Below are positions 26,527-36,178 of a stretch of DNA of 64,000 nt, piece by piece. A model generated the notes under the pieces. It worked only from the letters and a program-made list of their open reading frames with translations, did no database searches and was not told the DNA's origin. The position numbers were made by a program, and so were the translations under genes. How positions within the stretch are numbered: position 1 is the stretch's first letter; each line of letters begins with the position of its first letter. Source of the DNA: GCA-2731375 sp002731375 (lineage in GTDB: Bacteria > Pseudomonadota > Alphaproteobacteria > GCA-2731375); contig JASMDX010000006.1 of NCBI GenBank assembly GCA_030752605.1, positions 1-64,000 of the forward strand, in the 5' to 3' direction.

Positions 26527-26626
26527 CTGTCTTCTCTTTCGATTTTCCAAAAAGGCTAGGCGTTGCCCCCTATCTTACCTGTTCCACGGCGATTGCCCAG
26601 GGGTCCAATTATGCCTACGCTTGGGC

Positions 26627-27511
26627 ATGGTACTAAATCACATAAACGCCGGCGTTCTGAATGTCGCTTATGACGATGCCGGGGCGCGGGACGGTACGCC
26701 GGTCATCCTGTTGCACGGCTTTCCCTATGATATCCATAGCTATGACGAGGTAACGCCGCACCTGGTAGCAGCTGGGTGCCGGGTTATCACGCCTTATTTG
26801 CGCGGCTACGGCCCGACGCGGTTTCTCTCGCCCGGTACCTTGCGCTCGGGCCAGCAGGCCGTTCTGGGCAAGGATCTGCTCGATCTGATGGATGCCTTGG
26901 AAATTCGATCAGCAGTGCTGGGCGGTTATGACTGGGGCGGGCGGGCCGCCTGCATCGTGGCCGCTCTATGGCCGGAGCGGGCACAGGGCCTGGTCAGTTG
27001 CAACGGCTACAATATACAGAACATCGCCAAGTCCGGACGGCCAGCGCTGCCGGAGATGGAACATAAACTCTGGTACCAATACTATTTCCATAGCGACAGA
27101 GGCCGCGCCGGCCTGGAAGCGAACCGCCATGCCTATTGCAAACTGTTGTGGCAATTGTGGTCGCCCAACTGGGCCTTCGACAATGGTACATATGAGCAAA
27201 CGGCGGCGTCATTCGAAAATCTGGACTTCGTCGATGTGGTGGTCCATTCCTACCGCCACCGCTATGCCCTTGTGCCAGGCGAGGCGTCGGTAGAGGAGAT
27301 AGAGGCGCGGCTGGCCGAACAACCCAGAATTTCCATGCCGACGGTGGCCATGGATGGCAGCGGCGACGGTGTCATGCCACCGGAGGGTTGCACCGGCCAC
27401 GAGCGCTTTTTTACCGGGTCCTACAGACGAGAGGTCATCCCCTCAGTCGGTCACAATCTGCCGCAAGAGGCACCGGAAGAATTCGCTAGGGCGATACTGT
27501 CGCTAGTTTAG
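26627..27511 (+). CDS. Alpha/beta hydrolase with aspartate nucleophile (dehalogenase/epoxide hydrolase-like)
   Basis: A 294-residue alpha/beta hydrolase. The oxyanion motif HGFPYD is at residues 30-35. The nucleophile elbow GGYDWGGRA has Asp (D102) in place of Ser, and the catalytic His is H276 in VGHNLPQE. An Asp nucleophile is typical of haloalkane or fluoroacetate dehalogenases and epoxide hydrolases. The upstream frame to 26510 overlaps the divergent dehydrogenase gene and is unlikely to be translated. Its end overlaps the convergent GMC oxidoreductase gene by four bases. Confidence 0.85.
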   Translation: MVLNHINAGVLNVAYDDAGARDGTPVILLHGFPYDIHSYDEVTPHLVAAGCRVITPYLRGYGPTRFLSPGTLRSGQQAVLGKDLLDLMDALEIRSAVLGGYDWGGRAACIVAALWPERAQGLVSCNGYNIQNIAKSGRPALPEMEHKLWYQYYFHSDRGRAGLEANRHAYCKLLWQLWSPNWAFDNGTYEQTAASFENLDFVDVVVHSYRHRYALVPGEASVEEIEARLAEQPRISMPTVAMDGSGDGVMPPEGCTGHERFFTGSYRREVIPSVGHNLPQEAPEEFARAILSLV

Positions 27512-29103
27512 CCAGCATCCTGCAGGATCATTTCGGCGCCTTTTTCAGCGATCATCACTGTCGGCGCATGGGTGTTGCCCGAAACCAATGTGGGCATGAT
27601 CGAGGCATCGACAACGCGCAGTCCTTCCAGGCCATGGACCCGCAGGCGGTCGTCAACCACCGCGCTGGGGCCCTGGCCCATGCGGCAGGTGCCGATGGGG
27701 TGATAGACCGTGGCGCCGGTGGCCCTGGCATAGGACAATAGTTCATCATCGCTTTGCAGATCCGGGCCTGGATTCATCTCGTATTCCAGATAAGGTTCCA
27801 GGGCCGGTTGCGCGCCCACGTCACGGGCAATGCGCATGCCGCCGATCAAGGCGGCGCGATCAATCTCGTCGGCCAGGAAATTGGGCCGGATCGCCGGTTC
27901 GCTACCCGCCCGCGCATCGCGGATATGGATCGACCCCATACTCTCCGGGCGCAGCTGACAGACGGCCAGAGTCATGCCCGGCTCCATATCCAGCACCCGG
28001 TCCTTGGAGGTGGCATAGCTGGCGTGCGCGCCATGGAACTGCACATCGGGGGTTTCCAACTCTGGCCGGGTGCGGACAAAGCCGTGCACGATGCCAGCGG
28101 TATAGGTCAATATACCGCGCCGGGCGATGCCATATTTCAGGACCTCCAGGCCAAGGCGCCAGCCCCGGCTCTGCTCGTTCAGGGTGGTGGTGTTGCGGGC
28201 CCGCCAGTTAACCCGCGTGACATAGTGGTCACGCAGGTTTTCGCCGACCGCCGGCAGCTCGTGTGTCACCTTGATCCCTAGGCCCTTGAGCAGTTCCGGC
28301 TGACCGATGCCTGACAGTTCCAGCAGTTGCGGCGATTGCACGGCCCCGGCGCTAAGGATCACCTCGCGCCGGGCGCGGGCCTGATGCGGCTGGCCATTGA
28401 CGGTGTATTCGACGCCGACGACGCGCTTGCCCTCCATCAGCAGACACCCGGCAATGGCATTGGTTTCGATCTGCAGGTTGGCCCGGTGTGCCGCCGGGCC
28501 CAGAAAGGCACGGGCGGCGCTGTGCCGGCGGCCCTTGTGCTGGGTCACCTGATAGTAGCCAAAGCCGTCCTGCGTAGCGCCGTTATAGTCGGGATTGACG
28601 CCATGCCCGGCCTGACCGCCGGCCTCGATCAAGGCATCAAGCAGCTCATGGTTTTCCCGCATGTCGGCGACGTTCATGGGGCCTGAACCACCGCGCAGCT
28701 CGCTGCCGCCGCGCTCGAAACGCTCGGACTTCTTGAAATGCGGCAGAACCTCGTCATAAGACCAGCCGCGATTGCCCATCTGAGCCCAGGTATCATAGTC
28801 CTGGGCCTGGCCGCGCACGTACAACATGCCGTTGATGGAGGACGAGCCCCCCAGCACCTTGCCCCGGGGGATCGGAATTTTGCGCCCATCGGTGCCGGCC
28901 TCAGGCTCAGTCTCAAAACACCAGTTCATGGCCGGATTGTTCAGCATCTTGGCGAAACCCACCGGTACATGGATCCAGATACTGCTGTCCTTGCCGCCCG
29001 CCTCCAGCAACAGGGTGCGGGTCATGGGCGGCTCGCTCAATCTGTTGGCCAGGACACAGCCCGCGGAACCTGCTCCGACAACGATATAATCAAATTCAGT
29101 CAT
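27508..29103 (-). CDS. GMC family oxidoreductase (choline dehydrogenase-like)
   Basis: A 531-residue FAD enzyme. The N-terminal FAD fold FDYIVVGAGSAGCVLANRLSE, the GMC signature GGSSSINGMLYVRG and the C-terminal GTCRMG and THAPTVMIAEKGAEMI segments are present. The family oxidises primary alcohols. Choline, aryl or polyethylene-glycol alcohols are typical substrates, and the exact one is not predictable. The start at 29103 (MTEFDYI) is preferred over 29112. The gene is divergent from a cysteine hydrolase gene. Confidence 0.9.
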   Translation of the reverse strand: MTEFDYIVVGAGSAGCVLANRLSEPPMTRTLLLEAGGKDSSIWIHVPVGFAKMLNNPAMNWCFETEPEAGTDGRKIPIPRGKVLGGSSSINGMLYVRGQAQDYDTWAQMGNRGWSYDEVLPHFKKSERFERGGSELRGGSGPMNVADMRENHELLDALIEAGGQAGHGVNPDYNGATQDGFGYYQVTQHKGRRHSAARAFLGPAAHRANLQIETNAIAGCLLMEGKRVVGVEYTVNGQPHQARARREVILSAGAVQSPQLLELSGIGQPELLKGLGIKVTHELPAVGENLRDHYVTRVNWRARNTTTLNEQSRGWRLGLEVLKYGIARRGILTYTAGIVHGFVRTRPELETPDVQFHGAHASYATSKDRVLDMEPGMTLAVCQLRPESMGSIHIRDARAGSEPAIRPNFLADEIDRAALIGGMRIARDVGAQPALEPYLEYEMNPGPDLQSDDELLSYARATGATVYHPIGTCRMGQGPSAVVDDRLRVHGLEGLRVVDASIMPTLVSGNTHAPTVMIAEKGAEMILQDAG

Positions 29104-29184
29104 GGCAATCACCCGATGTCTTCAAGTTTGATGTTCTTGGTTTTGCGGCCATCATAACGCTATCCTGATGCCAAGAGGAAATTA

Positions 29185-29817
29185 GTGGATAGGCCAATGA
29201 CGGAACAGCCGAACACATTCGAAGATCCCGCCCTGCTGATCGTTGATATGCAGAACGATTTCGTGCGTCAGGACGCGCCCTTGCAGGTACCCGACGCCCT
29301 GGCCACGGTGCCCGCCCATCAGGCTCTGATCACCGCTTTTCGGGCCCAGGACCTGCCCGTGATCTACACCAAGTTCCTGGCCACTCAGACGCGGAGCTTG
29401 CTGTGGAACTGGTCGCCCGAATGCGAGCCGCCCACGAAATGCTGTTGGCAGGGCTATCGCCGCCATTACCCGGACGCCCGCGCGACATTGGATTGCACGG
29501 AGATCATTGACGAACTGCGCCCCGAGGCCGGCGATCTGATTGTCGAGAAATACGGCTATGGTGCCTTTCACGGCACCGCCCTGAACGACAGCCTGCGCAA
29601 CCTCGGTGTCGGCTCCCTGGTCATTACCGGCACAGTAACCCAGATCTGTGTCGAGGAAACTGCACGCGAGGCCTTTCATCACCGTTTTCCCACTATCATG
29701 GTTTCGGATGCGGTATCCTCGTTCGATGCGGAGCTGCATGCGGCGGCTCTGCGCAATTTCGCCATGAAATTCGGCTGGGTTCAGTCCAGCGACGAGGTAC
29801 TCGCGGCCTTTGGTTAG
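29185..29817 (+). CDS. Cysteine hydrolase, isochorismatase family
   Basis: A 210-residue isochorismatase-fold protein. The catalytic triad is visible as D21 in LLIVDMQNDF, K122 in IVEKYGYG and C155 in TVTQICVEETA. The family includes nicotinamidases, N-carbamoylsarcosine amidases and ureide hydrolases, so hydrolysis of an amide or carbamoyl bond is likely. I use the GTG at 29185, preceded by GAGG at six bases; ATG at 29197 is nearly as good. It overlaps the end of the convergent ligase gene. Confidence 0.87.
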   Translation: MDRPMTEQPNTFEDPALLIVDMQNDFVRQDAPLQVPDALATVPAHQALITAFRAQDLPVIYTKFLATQTRSLLWNWSPECEPPTKCCWQGYRRHYPDARATLDCTEIIDELRPEAGDLIVEKYGYGAFHGTALNDSLRNLGVGSLVITGTVTQICVEETAREAFHHRFPTIMVSDAVSSFDAELHAAALRNFAMKFGWVQSSDEVLAAFG

Positions 29818-31364
29818 GCACTCTCCATCATTTTCTGCTGGATACCCTTGCGGTCGATTTTAGCGGCGCCCGTCAGAGGCAACGCATCGACAAGCACGAC
29901 GCGGCGTGGGTGGGAATAGGCAGGCCCTTCATCGAGACAGAACCGCTTCAAGGCTTCCGCGTCCGCCGCCGCATCTTCGGGTACCGAGACCATGGCGACA
30001 GGAACCTCACCCTTGATCGGGTGCGGCACGGCGACGACGCAGACATCGATTACATCGGGATGGCGCAGCAACAGGCTTTCAACCTCGATGGGGTAGACGC
30101 TTTCGCCGCCACACTGGAACATATCATCCGTGCGGCCCTTGAAATAGAAAAGCCCCGCCTGGTCCACCTCGAACAGATCGCCGGTCCGCAACCAGCCATC
30201 GACCAGGCGCTCAGCGTTGACCTCAGGCAAATTATGGTAGCCGGCCGTGACGCCGGGGCTGCGCATCCAAAGCTCGCCAAGGTGTTGATTTTCTAAGCCA
30301 TCGTCGCCAATCAGCTTGGTCTCACAGCCTTCCATGGGCGTGCCGCAGCTGCCATGGGGCGGCTGCGGTCTGGACATATCGGCACCGTGAGAGATCGGCC
30401 CACCCTCGGTCAGGCCATAGCCCTGGTAGATCGGCACGCCGAAGGTAACCTGAACATTTTCCAGCAGTTGGATAGGACAGGGCGCCGAGCCAACGAACAG
30501 GCCACGCAGGGCGGATAGATCACTATTCGCGATCAGTTCGCCATATTCCAACAATAGCGCGAAAATACTCGGCACCGAAATTGTGTAGGTGCATTCATAT
30601 TTGGCCAAGGCATTGATGAAGGCGCGCGGCTCAAACTGACGCATGATCACCATGGAGGCGCCGAGATGCAACATCGGCTTGACCACGCCCGAGAAGGCAT
30701 TCTTGTGATACAGTGGATTGGCGGTCAGAGCGCGGGCACCAGGTTCGAAAACGTTGCAAAACTGTTTTTCGGTCGCGGCCAGGTTCCAGGCCTGTCCCGC
30801 ATGATCCAACGGCACCCCCTTGGGCCGACCGGTCGAGCCGGAGGTGTAGGGCATCATCAGAATATCATCGCCTCCGGCGCCGGGTGGATCGAAGGCCGGG
30901 GCCTGGGCTATTAGATCCTCGAAACCCAGCCAGCCGGTCCGCGCTTGCGCGACCGCGACGCGGCGTTCGATACTAGACTGTTCCACGGCCTCAACCGCTG
31001 GCATGCTGACGTCTGGTTCAACCAGGGCTGCCTTGGCCTCGGAGTCTGCGATGATATAGTCAATCGTATCGCCGGCCAGGCGGTTGTTGACGGGCACCGG
31101 CACGATGCCGGCCCGCATGGCACCGATGACGATCTCGATATATTCAATGCTGTTGCCGGCACAGACCACAAAACGGTCACCGTGGTTCAGGCCCATGGCG
31201 GTCAACATCGTCGCGACCCGGTCCAAGCGCATCTCTAACTCACCATAAGTCCGCTCGCGCACCGCATCGCCATCGACTTCAATGATCGCCGTCTTATCCG
31301 GGTCCCGCAGCGCCTGGTGCTGGCTCAAATAGCCAAGATTCACGTGACCATCCCGCTCCGTCAT
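29814..31364 (-). CDS. Acyl-CoA synthetase (AMP-forming)
   Basis: A 516-residue ANL ligase with the AMP loop YTSGSTGRPKG at residues 173-183. The adenylate motif YQGYGLTEGG, the hinge RTGDLFEVD and the C-terminal catalytic lysine region TGAAKIDRKG follow. It makes acyl-CoA from a carboxylate, CoA and ATP. It is divergent from the ketosynthase, acyl-CoA dehydrogenase and thiolase genes, and could feed them with a CoA ester. The protein appears intact, unlike the truncated ligase at 14 kb. Confidence 0.9.
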   Translation of the reverse strand: MTERDGHVNLGYLSQHQALRDPDKTAIIEVDGDAVRERTYGELEMRLDRVATMLTAMGLNHGDRFVVCAGNSIEYIEIVIGAMRAGIVPVPVNNRLAGDTIDYIIADSEAKAALVEPDVSMPAVEAVEQSSIERRVAVAQARTGWLGFEDLIAQAPAFDPPGAGGDDILMMPYTSGSTGRPKGVPLDHAGQAWNLAATEKQFCNVFEPGARALTANPLYHKNAFSGVVKPMLHLGASMVIMRQFEPRAFINALAKYECTYTISVPSIFALLLEYGELIANSDLSALRGLFVGSAPCPIQLLENVQVTFGVPIYQGYGLTEGGPISHGADMSRPQPPHGSCGTPMEGCETKLIGDDGLENQHLGELWMRSPGVTAGYHNLPEVNAERLVDGWLRTGDLFEVDQAGLFYFKGRTDDMFQCGGESVYPIEVESLLLRHPDVIDVCVVAVPHPIKGEVPVAMVSVPEDAAADAEALKRFCLDEGPAYSHPRRVVLVDALPLTGAAKIDRKGIQQKMMESA

Positions 31365-31518
31365 TTCCTCATCCTTGCCATCTTATTTTGGTTTTTCCAT
31401 GATTTGGTGAAAGACTGGCATGGGCGAAGACACATGACAATCCGGCCATCTACCTTGCGATTGCCACTCCAAAGCGTCAAGATAAGGAAAAATACGTTAT
31501 GAAAATTTGGAGGAAGCA

Positions 31519-32769
31519 ATGGAAGATATTGCGATTACCGGACTGGGTGTTATTTCCTCGATCGGCCACTCCATTGACGAATTTTGCCAGAACCTCTCCA
31601 CGGCCCATGTCGCCGCCGGCCCGACACCATGGGATAATGAACCCAGCCTGCAAAACGTATGGATGTCCAAGGTAGAAAACTTCAAGCCCGAGGACTGGAT
31701 GGACGATCGGGTCGTCGATGGCACTGACCGATTTGCCCAATATGCCATCGCTGCCGCTGTTCAGGCGGTTGATGCTTGCGGCATGGACGAATTGGACGCC
31801 GAACGCACCGCCGTTGTTATCGGCACCTCGTGCGGCGGTACGGAAACCATCGCGGATTCCCAGCGCAGCCTGGATCTGGAAGGCCCCACCGGTGTCGACC
31901 GAAAACTGCAGATCAAGGCCTGGACCAACATGGCGGCGGGACAAATCGCCCTGCGCTGGAAATTGCACGGCCCGCTATTGACGGTGACTACCGCCTGCGC
32001 CTCGTCCATCGACGCCATCGGCACGGCGGCCCGGATGATCGAGCGCGGCGATTGCGATGTCGCTATCGCGGGCGGCTGCGAAGCCTCGCGCACGCAGGTC
32101 ACTATGATCGCGGCGGGAATTTACGGCATGCTGAGCCCCCAGCCCGACCCCTACAAGGCCTGCCGCCCCTTCAATACCGAACGTTTCGGCATCATGGGAG
32201 GCGAAGGCGCCGGCGTGATTATTCTGGAGCGGGCCGATCTGGCCAAGGCGCGTGGCGCCAAGATCCATGGCTATCTGCGCGGCTATGCCTCACTGTCCGA
32301 CGGCTTTCATCCGTCGTCCTCGAACCCGGATGGCAGTTGGGAAGCCCGCACCATGGAAAAGGCGATCGACGATGCCGGCCTGCCTGGCGGTACCGACGAT
32401 GTGGACGCCCTGATCGCACACGGCACCGGTACTCCCCTGGGCGATATCGCCGAAATTAAAGCCATAAATCAGGTATTCAAAGGACGCGGCAAATCGCTGA
32501 AAGTTTCCTCTATCAAGGGTCATGTGGGTCATACGGCGGGTGCCGCCGGCGTAATGGGCCTGATGGCGGCGCTGCACAGCATGGAGGAAGGCGCCATGGT
32601 GCCCACAGCAGGCACCACGGATGTAGACCCGGCCGCGGAATTCGACGTAGTCATACAGAAACCGTCCGAAGGCGAACTCAAGACCATGCAGGTCAATGGC
32701 TTTGGTTTCGGCGGTCAGAATGCGTCTTTGGTGGTGAGCCGCGACCAGCGGTTAACGGCGAGGGGCTAA
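31519..32769 (+). CDS. Beta-ketoacyl-ACP synthase (FabF-like)
   Basis: A 416-residue thiolase-fold condensing enzyme with the Cys-His-His triad: C160 in VTTACASS, the His in IAHGTGTPLGD and the His in KGHVGHTAGAAG. It catalyses decarboxylative condensation of malonyl-ACP with an acyl chain. GGAGG lies six bases before the ATG at 31519. No acyl carrier protein, FabG or fatty-acid operon genes lie nearby. It precedes an acyl-CoA dehydrogenase and a thiolase, which suggests a specialised function rather than housekeeping synthesis. Confidence 0.9.
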   Translation: MEDIAITGLGVISSIGHSIDEFCQNLSTAHVAAGPTPWDNEPSLQNVWMSKVENFKPEDWMDDRVVDGTDRFAQYAIAAAVQAVDACGMDELDAERTAVVIGTSCGGTETIADSQRSLDLEGPTGVDRKLQIKAWTNMAAGQIALRWKLHGPLLTVTTACASSIDAIGTAARMIERGDCDVAIAGGCEASRTQVTMIAAGIYGMLSPQPDPYKACRPFNTERFGIMGGEGAGVIILERADLAKARGAKIHGYLRGYASLSDGFHPSSSNPDGSWEARTMEKAIDDAGLPGGTDDVDALIAHGTGTPLGDIAEIKAINQVFKGRGKSLKVSSIKGHVGHTAGAAGVMGLMAALHSMEEGAMVPTAGTTDVDPAAEFDVVIQKPSEGELKTMQVNGFGFGGQNASLVVSRDQRLTARG

Positions 32770-32869
32770 AGACAAGGCTGCCCACTAGCGGGACGCAGGC
32801 ATTTTCGGATATTGTACGGGGTGGCGGTTGGACCACCGCGCGCCGCCGTATGAGCAAGGATTGAATACG

Positions 32870-34531
32870 ATGATCCCCAGAAAGCCCCTCGCCGGTCTGT
32901 CCACTCACGACGTCACCAACATGCCGCCACACTTGGGCGACCAGGATCTTTGGCACGATGATGCGGCCTTGCGCGAAGGCATCACGCGGGAAGGGGCCGG
33001 CTGGGCCAAGGACAGGCTGGCGGCGTTCGGCAAAATCGCCGGTGCCGCCGAGACTTTCGAGAAGGCGGACGCCGCCAACCGGCACGGCCCTGAACTGCGC
33101 GCCTTTGACCGCCATGGCATGCGCGTCAATCAGGTCGAATTCCACCCCGCCTATCACGACCTGATGGCGCTCGCGATCGAGAACGAAGTACCCAGCTTCG
33201 CCTGGAACCACCCCCAACTCGGCGCCCAGGCTGCCCATGCCGCCCTGACCTACATGCTCAGCCAGGCTGAGGGCGGCGTGCTTTGCCCCATGGCCATGAC
33301 CTATTCTGTGATACCGGCCCTCCGCAGCACGCCCAGTATTGGTGACGACTGGATTCCCAGGCTGTTAGCCACATCCTATGACGCCAGGGACATTCCCGTG
33401 ACAGAGAAATCCGGCGCCACCATGGGTATGTTCATGACTGAGAAGCAAGGCGGCTCGGACGTACGCAGCAATACTACTCGGGCCGTTGCGGTGGATGGTT
33501 CGGACACTGAGTATCTGCTGACGGGACATAAGTTCTTCTGCTCGGCACCCATGTGCGATGCCTTTCTGACCCTGGCCTACACCAAAACGGGGCTGTCCTG
33601 CTTCCTGGTGCCGCGCTGGCGGCCCGATGGCGAGCGCAATAATCTCTCCATCCAGCGCCTGAAGGACAAGCTTGGCAACCGCTCCAACGCCTCCTCGGAA
33701 ATAGAACTGCACGACACCTTTGGTGTCATGGTTAGCGCGGATGGCCGGGGCGTCCCGACGATCCTGGAAATGGTACAGGGCAACCGTTTCTATTGTTGCG
33801 CCTCGTCCGCCGCCATGATGCGCCAGGGCCTGGTCCAGGCCATCCACCACACAACGCACCGCGCGGCTTTTCAGAAGAAACTCATTCAACAGCCATTGAT
33901 GCGCAACGTGCTGGCCGATCTAGCCCTGGAGGCGGAGGCCGCCCTGGCCCTGACCTTGCGCATCGGCCGCGCCATGGATGAAGCGGAGAGCGACGAAAGT
34001 GCGGCGGCCCTAGCCCGCATCGGCACGGCGATAGGCAAATACTGGATAACCAAGCGCGCGCCGGGACATACCTATGAAGCCATGGAATGCCATGGCGGTC
34101 CTGGTTATGTGGAGGAATCCATCATGCCGCGCCTGTACCGCGAGGCGCCGGTCAACAGCATCTGGGAGGGTTCAGGTAATATCATGTGCCTAGATGTCCT
34201 GCGCGCGATGTACCGTGAAAAGGCTGCTGTCCCGGCGATCCTGGCCGAGTTGGACGCGGCAAGTGGCGGCAATGCCAACCTGGACGCCGCCAGCGATAGA
34301 CTGAAAGACGAATTGGCGGATCAAGGTGAATTGGAATTGCGCGCCCGCGCCCTCACGGAAATGATGGCAACGGCCTTGCAGGGCGCTTTGCTGGTACGCC
34401 ATGCCCCAGGGGCGGTATCGGATGCCTTCTGCGCCTCGCGCCTGGGTGCCCGCTGGACCGGCACCTACGGCGGGCTGCCGGCGGGTGTGGATTTCGACGC
34501 CATCATCACGCGTGCGGGGCCAACACCCTAA
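32870..34531 (+). CDS. Acyl-CoA dehydrogenase, AidB-like
   Basis: A 553-residue flavoprotein of the AidB branch of acyl-CoA dehydrogenases. The opening (HDVTNMPPHLGDQDLW), the FAD-site segment TEKQGGSDVRSNTT, and the end of the dehydrogenase core with CHGGPGYVEESIMPRLYREA and SIWEGSGNIMCLD are characteristic of AidB and its relatives. AidB members are longer than ordinary acyl-CoA dehydrogenases because of an extra C-terminal domain, as seen here. AidB itself is linked to alkylation protection, but relatives beside thiolases probably oxidise acyl-CoA. Start at 32870 chosen for lack of support further upstream. Confidence 0.88.
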   Translation: MIPRKPLAGLSTHDVTNMPPHLGDQDLWHDDAALREGITREGAGWAKDRLAAFGKIAGAAETFEKADAANRHGPELRAFDRHGMRVNQVEFHPAYHDLMALAIENEVPSFAWNHPQLGAQAAHAALTYMLSQAEGGVLCPMAMTYSVIPALRSTPSIGDDWIPRLLATSYDARDIPVTEKSGATMGMFMTEKQGGSDVRSNTTRAVAVDGSDTEYLLTGHKFFCSAPMCDAFLTLAYTKTGLSCFLVPRWRPDGERNNLSIQRLKDKLGNRSNASSEIELHDTFGVMVSADGRGVPTILEMVQGNRFYCCASSAAMMRQGLVQAIHHTTHRAAFQKKLIQQPLMRNVLADLALEAEAALALTLRIGRAMDEAESDESAAALARIGTAIGKYWITKRAPGHTYEAMECHGGPGYVEESIMPRLYREAPVNSIWEGSGNIMCLDVLRAMYREKAAVPAILAELDAASGGNANLDAASDRLKDELADQGELELRARALTEMMATALQGALLVRHAPGAVSDAFCASRLGARWTGTYGGLPAGVDFDAIITRAGPTP

Positions 34532-34628
34532 TCCGGGCTTCGGCATTTCGAGGGCTGGCGTGGGCAGTGCGGCGCGGCTATATTGCCGCAACTATTCAGG
34601 AAGACTACTTCCAAATCAGGAGATCCAC

Positions 34629-35804
34629 ATGAAAGAAGCCGTCATTGTTTCCACCGCTCGCACCCCGATCGGCAAGGCCTATCGCGGCGCCTTCAACAAC
34701 ACCGAAGGCCCGGCCATGGCCGGGCATGCTATCAAGCATGCGGTCACCAAAGCTGGCATTGACCCGGCGGAGGTTAATGACGTGATCATCGGTTGTGCCC
34801 TGCAGCAGGGCACCACGGGCAACAATACGGCCCGACAAAGTCTGTTGGCCGCCGGGCTACCGGTAGGCGTCTCGGGCATGACCCTGGATCGCCAATGCTC
34901 ATCAGGCATGATGGCCATCGCAACGGCTGCAAAACAAGTGGTAGATGACGGCATGCCAATCTGCATAGGCGGCGGCGTCGAGTCAATTTCTATGGTGCAG
35001 GTCGAGCAGTCATTCCGGCACGCCAACAAGTCCGTCACCAGTCAGGCCAAGGATATCTACATGGCCATGCTGGACACGGCGGAAGTGGTGGCGGACCGTT
35101 ACGGCGTCAAGCGCGAGGACATGGATGCCTATGGTCTGCAAAGCCAGATGCGCACGGCGGCGGCCCAGCAGGCCGGCAATTTCGACGATGAAATCGTGCC
35201 CATGACTTCCGTCATGAAGGTCGCTAACAAGGAAACTGGCGAAATCAGCGATGCCGAAGTCACCCTGGACAAAGACGAAGGCAACCGCCCCTCGACCAAC
35301 ATGGAGGGCTTGGTCGGTCTAAAAGCGGTGATCGAGGGCGGCACCATTACCGCCGGCAATGCCTCGCAGCTATCCGATGGCGCCTCCGCCGCTGTCGTCA
35401 TGGACGCCAAGTTGGCCGAACAGCGCAATATCACACCCTTGGGTATCTACCGCGGATTGGCCGTGGCCGGTTGCGAGCCCGATGAAATGGGCATTGGCCC
35501 GGTCTTCGCAGTACCAAAATTGTTGGAGCGTAATGGCCTGACCGTAGATGACATAGACCTGTGGGAGTTGAATGAAGCCTTCGCCGTGCAGGTACTGTAT
35601 TGCCGTGACCGCCTGGGTATCCCCAACGAAAAGCTGAACGTCAACGGCGGCGCCGTCTCGATCGGCCATCCCTATGGCATGAGCGGCGCCCGCATGGTCG
35701 GCCACTCGTTGATCGAGGGTAAGCGCCGGGGCGCCAATTATGTGGTTTCCACCATGTGCATCGGCGGTGGCATGGGCGCGGCGGGCCTGTTCGAGGTCGT
35801 CTAG
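34629..35804 (+). CDS. Acetyl-CoA C-acyltransferase (thiolase)
   Basis: A 391-residue thiolase. C90 in LDRQCSSGMMAI is the acylated nucleophile, and GHPYGMSGARM and CIGGGMGAAGLFE provide the His and second Cys. It should cleave or form 3-ketoacyl-CoA in the cytoplasm. CAGGAG lies upstream of the ATG. It is probably co-transcribed with the AidB-like dehydrogenase, and a strong intrinsic terminator follows. Confidence 0.94.
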   Translation: MKEAVIVSTARTPIGKAYRGAFNNTEGPAMAGHAIKHAVTKAGIDPAEVNDVIIGCALQQGTTGNNTARQSLLAAGLPVGVSGMTLDRQCSSGMMAIATAAKQVVDDGMPICIGGGVESISMVQVEQSFRHANKSVTSQAKDIYMAMLDTAEVVADRYGVKREDMDAYGLQSQMRTAAAQQAGNFDDEIVPMTSVMKVANKETGEISDAEVTLDKDEGNRPSTNMEGLVGLKAVIEGGTITAGNASQLSDGASAAVVMDAKLAEQRNITPLGIYRGLAVAGCEPDEMGIGPVFAVPKLLERNGLTVDDIDLWELNEAFAVQVLYCRDRLGIPNEKLNVNGGAVSIGHPYGMSGARMVGHSLIEGKRRGANYVVSTMCIGGGMGAAGLFEVV

Positions 35805-35835
35805 CGCTTTCGCGTATCCATACCCGAATATGGAA

Positions 35836-35878
35836 AGGGGCGTCCACGAAGGTGGGCGCCCCTGATCTTTTTTCTTTT
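35836..35878 (+). terminator. Intrinsic terminator after the thiolase gene
   Basis: A 12-bp stem (AGGGGCGTCCAC with GTGGGCGCCCCT, one G-U wobble) around a GAAG loop, followed by GATCTTTTTTCTTTT. It lies 32 bases after the thiolase stop on the plus strand. Confidence 0.92.
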
Positions 35879-36178
35879 GCGTTACCACGTTATTGCCCGC
35901 GCCTCTCCACAACCGAACGCCGGTCACCCAGGCGGCAGTCGTTCAGGCGCCGGTCCGCGTATCGGCGATCCGATGCACGCCGTTGGGTGCTTCTCTCGAC
36001 GCTCATGTCATTCTCCGATTTCTAGCTTTGGCGCCAAATATAAATTCGTTATGTTGAAAGTGGCATACTCTACCGTGGTAAATGAAAAGTAACCATCACA
36101 CCAACAAATTAAACTCAATGAATTCAACTGCTTATGATAACGGCCATGTAGAAAAACTCCAACGGTATCGAATTATCT
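35879..36178. other. 300-base region between terminator and MFS gene
   Basis: Short frames here have no recognisable product. The right half is AT-rich. It separates the thiolase operon from the convergently oriented MFS gene. I see no promoter or repeat that stands out. Confidence 0.4.
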